Source: Spirochaetia bacterium
GTDB taxonomy: Bacteria; Spirochaetota; Spirochaetia; Treponematales; Breznakiellaceae
Assembly (NCBI GenBank): GCA_025997595.1
Contig: BNUU01000003.1
Location: 1 to 64,000 of the forward strand
Reading direction: 5' to 3'
DNA length: 64,000 nt
Of the stretch, positions 57,445 to 64,000 are shown piece after piece. The translations under genes were made by a program, and so were the position numbers. Position 1 is the stretch's first letter. The number at the start of each line of letters is the position of its first letter. The notes under the pieces were generated by a model. The model did no database searches. It was not told where the DNA came from and was given only the letters and a program-made list of their open reading frames with translations.

Positions 57445-59595
57445 CTATGCCGCCGCCTGATTTTCGATTTTGATGACCCCCACCGATTCCAGGTTGACAT
57501 CCTGCACAATCTCGGGGACCGAAAGGATCACCAACTCCGGCAGTTCCCGTTCGGAGGATGATTTTACCAGAGAGCGGGCCGCTGCGGAGCAGAGCACGAT
57601 GGGGAACCAGCCCTTTTCCTGCACCGCCGCCACGGACCGGGAAAGGGAATGTATCCACGCGGACTGCAGCTGGGGTTCCAGGGCCGAAATAACCCCGGAA
57701 CTGGTCTCCACCCGGCTGTCGATGATCTTCTGTTCCAGGGCCTGGTCTATGGTCAACACCCGGAGGACCCGATTTTCGTCGGCGTACTGGTGGCATATCT
57801 GCATACCCAGGGCCTGCCGGGCCTTTTCCGTCAGGAAGCCCACATCCCGTGAAGCGGGGGCATAATCGGCAATAGCCTCCAGAATGGACACGGTGTTTCT
57901 GATGGAAACCCGTTCCCGCAGCAGCCCCTGGAGCACCTTCTGAATCTCCCCAAGGTTTACCACCTTCTGGGCTTCCTCCACCACCGCGGGATATTCCTTC
58001 TTGAGGGTATCCAAAATCGCCTGTGTCTCCTGGCGGCCCAGAATATCCTGGGCGTGGCGCTTGATGATCTCGGTCAAATGGGTGGCGATAATCGACGGGG
58101 GGTCCACCACGGTGTAACCCGCCCGTTCCGCCTCATCCCGCTTATCCTCCCCGACCCAAATACTGGGAAGCCCAAATGCGGGGTCACGGGTTTTTTCCCC
58201 GGCAATCTCGGCGGTAACCGTGCCGGGGTTGATGCAGAGGTAGTAACCCATGCGTATCTTCCCCCGGCCCACATCGACCCCCTTGATCTTGAAGCAGTAC
58301 TCCGAAGGCTCCAGCATCATATTGTCGATGATCCGTATCCGGGGGATAACCAGCCCCAGGTCCAGGGCGGACTGGCGGCGGACCCCCTGGACCCGCTCCA
58401 GAAGCTCCGCCCCCTTGTCCTTGTCCACCAGGGGGATAAGACCATAGCCCAGTTCCAGGGAAAGGGCGTCCAGGGGCACCACCGGGGACATTTCCCCGCC
58501 TTCATCCGCAGCCTTCTTGGCCTTGCCCGCAGACTTGGCCATCATATCGTCAAAATCAGCCTTTTTCTTCTGAATACGGCCCACCTGCCAAGCGTAAAAC
58601 CCAACCAGGGCCGCCATGGGGATAAGTACGTACCAGGGGAAGCCGGGGAGCAGGGCAAAGCCCAGGAGGACCACCGCGGCAATCCAGTAGACCTTGGCGT
58701 CCCGTGAGAACTGGATAATCACCTGTTCCCCCAGGTCGCCGGGGGCGGCGGCCCGGGTCACCACGATACCCATGGCGGTGGACACCAGCAGGGCCGGGAA
58801 CTGGCTCAAAAGGCCGTCACCCACGGTGAAGGAAATATAGTTACTTACGGCCGAGGTGATAGGCTCCCCGTGGATGGCCACCCCGATGATGATCCCCCCC
58901 AAGACATTGATCACGGTGATAAAGATACCAACCTTGACGTTCCCGCTGATGAATTTGCTCGCCCCGTCCATGGCCCCATAGAAGTCAACTTCCTGCTGCA
59001 GATCCTTTTTGCTTTTCTTCATCTCCTCTTCGGTGATGGAACCGGAGTTAAACTCCGCCTCAATGGCCATCTGCTTGCCGGGCAAGCCGTCCAGGGCAAA
59101 CCGGGCGGCCACTTCCGAAACACGGGTGGCCCCCTTGGTGATAACCACCACCTGCACCGCAATAATCACGATAAAGATGATAAACCCCACCACAAGCCCC
59201 TCGGTTCCCTGGGACCCACTGGGTCCCTTGGAGCCCACCACAAAAGAGGAAAAGGCCCGGACCATGCGGCCGTCAAACCGTTCCCCCATGGTCAGGATCA
59301 GCCGGGTGGAGGAAACGTTCAGGGCCAGGCCGAAAACCGTCACCACCAACAGTATGGTGGGGAAGAGGTTAAAATCGGTGGCCTTTTGGGTATACATCAC
59401 AATAAGCAGGATTAAAAGCGAAAGGATCAGGTTCAGGGCCATAAAGGTATCCAGCATCACCGTGGGGAGGGGGACGATCAGCATAATCACTACCGTGACA
59501 ACCCCCAGGGGAATGAGCATATCCCGGATATTCCCAAAGGGATTTCTGTTTCCACCCGTGCCGCCTTCCCGGTTTTGCCTTAATGGGTCAGACAT
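57445..59595 (-). CDS. flhA: Flagellar export protein FlhA
   Basis: 716 aa. Eight transmembrane helices (about 25-330) and a cytosolic domain (about 350-716). Conserved FHIPEP-type loop: KGATRVSEVAARFALDGLPGKQMAIEAEFNSG (about residue 155-185). Cytosolic family blocks: LELGYGLIPLVDKDKGAELLERV, ADYAPASRDVGFLTEKARQALG. Between TM3 and TM4 there is a Gly/Ser-rich stretch (GSKGPSGSQGTEG) with a palindromic GGGACCC-ACT-GGGTCCC sequence (59210-59226). Export gate component. SD GGAGT. Confidence 0.95.
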   Translation of the reverse strand: MSDPLRQNREGGTGGNRNPFGNIRDMLIPLGVVTVVIMLIVPLPTVMLDTFMALNLILSLLILLIVMYTQKATDFNLFPTILLVVTVFGLALNVSSTRLILTMGERFDGRMVRAFSSFVVGSKGPSGSQGTEGLVVGFIIFIVIIAVQVVVITKGATRVSEVAARFALDGLPGKQMAIEAEFNSGSITEEEMKKSKKDLQQEVDFYGAMDGASKFISGNVKVGIFITVINVLGGIIIGVAIHGEPITSAVSNYISFTVGDGLLSQFPALLVSTAMGIVVTRAAAPGDLGEQVIIQFSRDAKVYWIAAVVLLGFALLPGFPWYVLIPMAALVGFYAWQVGRIQKKKADFDDMMAKSAGKAKKAADEGGEMSPVVPLDALSLELGYGLIPLVDKDKGAELLERVQGVRRQSALDLGLVIPRIRIIDNMMLEPSEYCFKIKGVDVGRGKIRMGYYLCINPGTVTAEIAGEKTRDPAFGLPSIWVGEDKRDEAERAGYTVVDPPSIIATHLTEIIKRHAQDILGRQETQAILDTLKKEYPAVVEEAQKVVNLGEIQKVLQGLLRERVSIRNTVSILEAIADYAPASRDVGFLTEKARQALGMQICHQYADENRVLRVLTIDQALEQKIIDSRVETSSGVISALEPQLQSAWIHSLSRSVAAVQEKGWFPIVLCSAAARSLVKSSSERELPELVILSVPEIVQDVNLESVGVIKIENQAAA

Positions 59596-59631
59596 TTTTT
59601 ATTACTCCAATTATACCGTTCATTATCACCC

Positions 59632-61044
59632 TTAAGCTCCCACACCCGCAGCTTCCGCAGTATCCGCCTCGGCGGCGTTTGCCCTGGCGGCAGATGCGGC
59701 ATCCGCCGCGGCCTTATTCCGGGCCCGCCGCTCTTCGTTAATGTGCATTACCTTGCTTAAGACCGTGGCAACCACCGTCCAGTAGGCTTCGGGGATGATG
59801 TCCCCCACCTCGGTCTCCGCGTATAAGGCCCGGGCCAGGGGCCGGTTCTCCACGATGGGAACCCCGTTGTCCTCTGCGATCCGGCGAATCCGAAAAGCCA
59901 TCTCATCCTCCCCCTTGGCGGTTACCTGGGGAGCGCTCAGGTTGCTGCCCATGGTATATTCCAGGGCAACGGCGAAGTGGGTCGGGTTTGTGATCACCAC
60001 ATCCGCCTTGGGCACATTGACCGCCATATTTCGGGTCATGATCTCCCGCATGCGGCTGCGGAGCCGGGACCGCACATGGGGGTCCCCTTCGTACATCTTC
60101 CGCTCTTCCTTTACCTCTTCCCTGGACATCTTGAGGGATTCCCGGTATTTCCAGCGCTGGAACATAAAATCCGGTATGGACAGGGCCAGCAGCAGGAGCG
60201 CGGAGATGATGAGCATCTTCGCCGCAAGGCCCGCCACGGTACGGAGACTTTGCCCGATGTCAGCAACCTTCTGCAAATTAGTCAGTTTCTCAATATCGGA
60301 AGTGATAAGGATATAGGCCACAGAGCCGATAATCGCCATTTTGACAATGGATTTGAAAAAGTTAAAAAGCCCCTCCATGGAGAAGAGGGTCCGCTGAAAA
60401 TACTGGCCGAACCGGGGGAGGATCCGGGTAAAGTCCGGGGTCAAAGGCTTGGTGGTAAAGAGGAAACCCGTCTGTACCAGGTTTGAGAAAAGCGCCGACA
60501 CCACCGCAACGGTGAGCACCGGCAGCACCAGTTTGATAAAATAGGAAAAAAAGACCCCCGCCACAACCCGGTCCCTGGTGGGGTCCAGCTCCACCGCACG
60601 GAGCATGAAAAACCTGATCATCTCCACACAGGTCCTGAGCATCCAGGGGGCAAAAAACACCAGGGTCAGGGCCGGCAGTAACAGCCCCAGTGCGCCGATC
60701 AGCTCCTGGCTCTTGGCAACCCGCCCTTCCTCACGGGCCTTCTGTATCTTGTATTCCGAAGGCTCCTCGGTACGGCCCTCATCTTCTGCGGCAAACCACT
60801 GAAGGTCGATGGCCAGAGCGGCTTTCAGGTCAGAAGAAGAATTCAACCGCAAAGGCGAAGAAGGCGAAAAAGAAGAGAAGAATTTAACCACGAAGGGCAC
60901 AAAGGACACAAAGAAAGAAAAAAAGAAAGGAAGGATGACCCATGTCTCTTTTATCCTTTCTTCTTCTCCCCTTCGTGCCCTTTGTGTCCTGGAACCTGTG
61001 GTTCCTTGTGGTTGATCCTTCTTCCTCTTCATCTTTATGATCAT
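59632..61044 (-). CDS. flhB: Flagellar export protein FlhB with unusual N-terminal extension
   Basis: 470 aa as read from ATG 61044, which overlaps the fliR end. The FlhB body begins near residue 80 (IDLQWFAAEDEGRTEEPSEYKIQKAREEGRVAKSQ), and four transmembrane helices and a cytosolic domain follow. Autocleavage site NPTH (VVITNPTHFAVALEY). Between residues about 10 and 68 is a stretch from a palindromic repeat (60883-61014), partly encoding an extra hydrophobic segment (WVILPFFFSFFVSFVPFVVK). FlhB is usually 350-380 aa. An in-frame TTG at 60846 would give 404 aa. Confidence 0.88.
   Translation of the reverse strand: MIIKMKRKKDQPQGTTGSRTQRARRGEEERIKETWVILPFFFSFFVSFVPFVVKFFSSFSPSSPLRLNSSSDLKAALAIDLQWFAAEDEGRTEEPSEYKIQKAREEGRVAKSQELIGALGLLLPALTLVFFAPWMLRTCVEMIRFFMLRAVELDPTRDRVVAGVFFSYFIKLVLPVLTVAVVSALFSNLVQTGFLFTTKPLTPDFTRILPRFGQYFQRTLFSMEGLFNFFKSIVKMAIIGSVAYILITSDIEKLTNLQKVADIGQSLRTVAGLAAKMLIISALLLLALSIPDFMFQRWKYRESLKMSREEVKEERKMYEGDPHVRSRLRSRMREIMTRNMAVNVPKADVVITNPTHFAVALEYTMGSNLSAPQVTAKGEDEMAFRIRRIAEDNGVPIVENRPLARALYAETEVGDIIPEAYWTVVATVLSKVMHINEERRARNKAAADAASAARANAAEADTAEAAGVGA
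60883..61014. repeat. AACCACGAAGGG-type palindromic repeat inside flhB
   Basis: Left arm TTAACCACGAAGGGCACAAA, right arm TTCGTGCCCTTTGTGTCC, then GGAACCTGTGGTTCC and GTGGTT. It is 132 bp, in frame across the flhB 5' end. A neighbouring AACCGCAAAGGCG sequence (60845-60857) may be a second, decayed copy. Confidence 0.8.
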
Positions 61045-61856
61045 GCCCCGCCCCCAATCTGCTGCCCGATTTGGATGTAGAGGCTTTCCAGGCTGGTGAA
61101 GCCGGCGTCCACTACCCTGCCGAAGGCGTCCATCATGAAGGGAAGGGTGGCAAAGATGAGGAGGAAGGCTACGGTGATGGAAATGGGGAATCCCTCTGAA
61201 AGGATGTTGATCTGGGGGGCGGCTTTGGAGATAAGCCCCGTGGCCAGGGAGGTGAGGAAGAGGGTACCCAAAATCGGCATGGATATGATGATGGCATCCA
61301 TAAAGAGCCGGGAAAGTCCCGCCAGGAGCATCCCCACAACCTGTTCGCGGCCTTCAACCAGGGAGACGATGTTGATGGTCTGGACCGAGCGCCAAAAACC
61401 GCCGAGGAAAAGCTGCTGGAAGCCCCCGGTGGACAGGAACATCAGCATGGCTACCAGGTTGAGGTACTGGCCCATGAGGGGGTTTTCAATCTGTGCCAGG
61501 GGATCGAAGGTTTCCGATGCGCCGAAGCCCATTTGCAGGGAGAAAAACTGACCCGCCGTGGAGAAGGCGGCAAAAATCAGGGTTAAATAAAACCCCGTGA
61601 TGATCCCGATGATCCCTTCACCGATGACAAGAAAGACAAAATTGAGCCCGTAGGGGGCAAGGTCCCAGCCGGCGGCCAGGGCCGAGGGAAAAGCCGCATA
61701 GGCGGCGAAGCCCGCCAGGGCAATCTTTGCCACCTGGGGAATGGCATCCGAAGAAATGAGGGGTGATATTTCGATGATAGCCAGAGCCCGCACCGCAACC
61801 AGGAGAAACGCGGGGGCCGCCGCTAAAATTTCATTGAGCATCACTTCTTCAATCAC
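61041..61856 (-). CDS. fliR: Flagellar export protein FliR
   Basis: 271 aa. Polytopic with FliR-type sequence (LLVAVRALAIIEISPLISSDAIPQVAKIALAGFAAY, VFLVIGEGIIGIITGFYLTLIFAAFSTAGQFFSLQMGFGASETFDP). Start codon uncertain: TTG 61856, GTG 61844 or ATG 61841; SD AAGGG fits the first only loosely. Ends with an ATGA-type overlap with flhB. Core of the export gate with FliP and FliQ. Confidence 0.92.
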   Translation of the reverse strand: MIEEVMLNEILAAAPAFLLVAVRALAIIEISPLISSDAIPQVAKIALAGFAAYAAFPSALAAGWDLAPYGLNFVFLVIGEGIIGIITGFYLTLIFAAFSTAGQFFSLQMGFGASETFDPLAQIENPLMGQYLNLVAMLMFLSTGGFQQLFLGGFWRSVQTINIVSLVEGREQVVGMLLAGLSRLFMDAIIISMPILGTLFLTSLATGLISKAAPQINILSEGFPISITVAFLLIFATLPFMMDAFGRVVDAGFTSLESLYIQIGQQIGGGA

Positions 61857-61892
61857 CCTTCAAAACTCCTTATACATAATGAGCGATGACGC

Positions 61893-62162
61893 CTACCGCG
61901 CCATAGCCGGAATCTGCTCGAAAAGCCGCACCGTATAATCCCCCAGGTTGGCGAACATCCAGCCCCCCAGGAAAGCCAAAACCAACAGGATGGCGATGAC
62001 CTTGGGCACAAAGGTCAGGGTCTGCTCCTGTATCTGGGTGGTGGCCTGTAAAATGGCAACCACGAGCCCCACCACAAGGGCGGAAAGCAACAGGGGCGAG
62101 GCCAGCATGATCACCTCAAAAATGCCACCCCGCAGAAGGGTGGTAATATCGCCGGTACTCAT
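61893..62162 (-). CDS. fliQ: Flagellar export protein FliQ
   Basis: 89 aa, the usual length. Two helices; MSTGDITTLLRGGIFEVIMLASPLLLSALVVGLVVAILQATTQIQEQTLTFVPKV has the family pattern. ATG 62162 overlaps the fliP stop (ATGA). A longer reading to 62201 would run into fliP and is not needed. Confidence 0.93.
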   Translation of the reverse strand: MSTGDITTLLRGGIFEVIMLASPLLLSALVVGLVVAILQATTQIQEQTLTFVPKVIAILLVLAFLGGWMFANLGDYTVRLFEQIPAMAR

Positions 62163-62986
62163 ACGAACGAACGGACCAACTGATCCGTCAAAAGTCCCCA
62201 TCCGTCCACCAGAATAAACAGAAGGAGCTTGAAGGGCATGGATATCATCACCGGGGGAAGCATGATCATACCCATGGACATGAGGGCGCTTGCCACCACC
62301 ATGTCAATGATGATAAAGGGAATAAACAACAGTACCCCTATCTTAAAGGCCACCGTAAGTTCGTTCAGGATAAAGGCGGGGATAAGCACGTAGGTGGGGA
62401 CATCCGCCAGGGTTTCCGGCCGGTCGAGCCCCCGCATGGACATAAAAAGCCGGATGTTTTCCGGCCTGGTCCGCATCTGACTGTACATGAAGATACGCAG
62501 GGGGGCCTCCGCTTCCCGGTAGGCCTCCTCCACGGAAATATTGCCCGCCGCCATGGGCTGCAGGGCGTTATTGTAGATCGTTTCCAGGGTTGGCCACATG
62601 ATAAAGGCGGTCATAAAGAGGGCTATCCCCATGAGTACCTGGTTGGGGGGCGCCTGCTGGAGGGAAAGGGCCCGTTTGATAAAGTCCAGAACGATGGAAA
62701 TACGCAGGAAGCTCGTCATCAGGATGATAAAACTGGGGGCCAGGGACAGGACCGTGAGGAGCAGCAGAATCTGGAGGGAAAAGGCCACCTCCTGCCCGGT
62801 TGCCGGGTTCCGCACCGCCAGATCGATAAAAGGGATCACCGGCGCCGGGGGAGTCGGAATATTCATGGTCCCCTGGGTGGAGAGGTCCGGAAAAGGCTGG
62901 GTCTGGGCTTCCGCAGGGGCCGGCATGACAATAGCGGCTAAAACAAAAAAGGCCGCAAACAGCACGGGGGGAATGGACTTCTTCAT
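62159..62986 (-). CDS. fliP: Flagellar export protein FliP
   Basis: 275 aa with a signal peptide (MKKSIPPVLFAAFFVLAAIVMPAPAEA) and four transmembrane helices. Family blocks: LTVLSLAPSFIILMTSFLRISIVLDFIKRALSLQQAPPNQVLMGIALFMTAFIM and MRTRPENIRLFM. ATG 62986 is 8 bp after AGGGG; an upstream Met at 63010 would overlap fliO and lacks a site. Export gate channel. Confidence 0.94.
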   Translation of the reverse strand: MKKSIPPVLFAAFFVLAAIVMPAPAEAQTQPFPDLSTQGTMNIPTPPAPVIPFIDLAVRNPATGQEVAFSLQILLLLTVLSLAPSFIILMTSFLRISIVLDFIKRALSLQQAPPNQVLMGIALFMTAFIMWPTLETIYNNALQPMAAGNISVEEAYREAEAPLRIFMYSQMRTRPENIRLFMSMRGLDRPETLADVPTYVLIPAFILNELTVAFKIGVLLFIPFIIIDMVVASALMSMGMIMLPPVMISMPFKLLLFILVDGWGLLTDQLVRSFV

Positions 62987-62987
62987 A

Positions 62988-63758
62988 CTACAGCCCCTTA
63001 AGCCGCTCACGGCGTTTACGGATATTATCCGGCGGGGAACCTCGGCCTAGGGCCTCGGCGGTAGGTTCCGGAGGGGAACCCTGGTCCAGGCCGGCCCCGG
63101 CGGATGGTTCCGCACCCGGCGCCCGGCCGTTCCCGGCAGAACCCAAACGGCGGAGCATGGCCCTAAAGTCCAAAAAACGCCCCGGCGCGGCTTCCGCGTT
63201 CCTGCGGGATTCCTCAAGGAGCATGGCGTCCACCGCCTCCTGCTCCTCAAGTTCCGCTATAAGATTAACCCCGCCGGCGCCGGCCCCGACAAGCCAGGCC
63301 CTGGTCCCCACACTCACCACATGGGCAAAACGGTTTTGCCCCAGATGGGCGCTGGCAAGGACCCGCAGGTGGGAGTCCCGCTGCCCGGCGGGACGGACTG
63401 CTTTTTTAAGAAAATAGACGATCCCGTAAATGGCCGCGGCCGCAAGGATAAGTACCAGGATCATACGCAGGATAATAAAAAATGAAGCGGGCCCCTGAAC
63501 AGCGGGCGCCCCCGGAAGGGCCTCCCCCAGGGTCAGGGACTGCTCAGCGGCCAGGGGGTCCCGCAGAACAGTACCGGCCTCCGCAGGGCCTTCACCGGCG
63601 GGGGCCGCCAATCCCGGCTCCTGACTTTGGGCGGACAAGGGAGGTATGGATACAAAAAAGCCGCCGATCAATGCGATCATGAAAATCGCGACAGCAATGC
63701 GAACAATATTATGAGGATGCCGTGCAGACAGGTTCAGTTTTTCCCCTCCCAAGTACAA
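62988..63758 (-). CDS. fliO: FliO-like flagellar export protein
   Basis: 256 aa as read. Signal or first TM (about 20-43: IVRIAVAIFMIALIGGFFVSI), a Pro/Ala-rich stretch, a second TM (about 93-116: FIILRMILVLILAAAAIYGIVYFL), and the typical FliO cytosolic block (QRDSHLRVLASAHLGQNRFAHVVSVGTRAWLVGAGAGGVNLIAEL). The C-tail has the repeated GSPPEP/GSPPDN motif coded by palindromic DNA. Start uncertain: TTG 63758 or CTG 63737 after GGGAGGGG. Confidence 0.82.
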   Translation of the reverse strand: MYLGGEKLNLSARHPHNIVRIAVAIFMIALIGGFFVSIPPLSAQSQEPGLAAPAGEGPAEAGTVLRDPLAAEQSLTLGEALPGAPAVQGPASFFIILRMILVLILAAAAIYGIVYFLKKAVRPAGQRDSHLRVLASAHLGQNRFAHVVSVGTRAWLVGAGAGGVNLIAELEEQEAVDAMLLEESRRNAEAAPGRFLDFRAMLRRLGSAGNGRAPGAEPSAGAGLDQGSPPEPTAEALGRGSPPDNIRKRRERLKGL

Positions 63759-63834
63759 ACTGACTTAATAAACTATATCACATATCATAAAGTTTAGCCA
63801 GGCCAAACTTTTTTAATAGGGTTGTCGAACAACT
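63759..63834. other. Gap between fliN and fliO
   Basis: 76 bp with two small palindromes: AAGTTTAGCC-AGGCCAAACTT (63791-63811, one mismatch, followed by TTTT on the plus strand) and GTTGT-CGA-ACAAC (63821-63833), which resembles the end of stem 3 of the three-stem elements. No promoter is clear. Confidence 0.45.
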
Positions 63835-64000
63835 CTAATCTAAACCACTCATCCTTTCCATTGGGCTGACAATTTCCGTGACCCGGACGCCGAAATTTTC
63901 ATCGATGACCACCACTTCGCCCTTGGCGATAAGTTTGTGGTTTACCAGGATATCCACGGGTTCACCGGCGAGTTTGTCCAATTCGATGATGGTCCCTTCA
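63835..64000 (-). CDS. fliN: Flagellar motor switch protein FliN, C-terminal part
   Basis: Only the last 54 codons lie inside the window. They read [40 protein letters not shown] and [14 protein letters not shown], the SpoA-type C-terminal domain of FliN/FliY. The stop is at 63835. The gene continues beyond 64000. It may be a FliY-like long form; this cannot be decided here. Confidence 0.9.
   Translation of the reverse strand, partial: EGTIIELDKLAGEPVDILVNHKLIAKGEVVVIDENFGVRVTEIVSPMERMSGLD

Overview
The window looks like a chromosomal segment of a spirochaete of the genus Treponema, probably a GC-rich (for example termite-gut type) lineage. The evidence is a P83/100-family antigen gene, a PUR-domain (BpuR-like) gene, and a flagellar export operon in spirochaete order: sigma-28, a 270-aa membrane protein, flhG, flhF, flhA, flhB, fliR, fliQ, fliP, fliO, fliN. 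The species cannot be named from sequence alone.

Layout. 0-28 kb is housekeeping DNA in short operons: an RNA methyltransferase end, a PQQ-propeller/HEAT protein and P83/100; nifS-nifU; a hexose-phosphate mutase and a PUR protein; an AAA/DUF4143 ATPase; rnhB; exonuclease III, rhomboid and phosphoribosyltransferase; an N-degron cluster (clpS-clpA-aat); a YjfB-like gene with gltX; a sirtuin; an Mla-type lipid transport operon; bioY divergent from ecfA1-ecfA2-ecfT; and a lipoylation operon (lipA, a free lipoate-ligase accessory domain, lplA). Two regulators (XRE, AraC) lead into the accessory region.

28-50.25 kb is an accessory island. It carries a membrane-bound LuxR-type regulator, a duplicated 60-66-aa protein, four toxin-antitoxin modules (three PIN, one RelE/HigB-like), two LPP20-like proteins, four mosaic CsgG-domain lipoproteins that share a core but differ in signal peptide and C-terminal domain, a voltage-gated K+ channel, a SUKH-type protein, and a seven-gene surface or envelope operon (TPR-SH3b, vWA, Sel1-like, LRR, small membrane protein, lipoprotein). 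It is littered with palindromic repeats, duplicated leaders and micro-ORF relics of neighbouring genes. Its right edge is a tRNA-Phe whose 3' end faces a decayed tyrosine-recombinase fragment, as expected for an integrated element.

50.4-64 kb is the flagellar regulatory and export operon, all on the minus strand, ending in a fliN gene cut by the window edge.

The most unusual signals are: (1) a ~105-bp three-stem palindromic element present twice, with compensatory stem substitutions, and with an unoccupied paralogous site showing insertion with a 5-bp target duplication; (2) the mosaic CsgG lipoprotein array; (3) a second palindrome family, one copy of which sits in frame inside the start of flhB; and (4) two antitoxin genes with near-consensus promoters placed so that their mRNAs would be leaderless.
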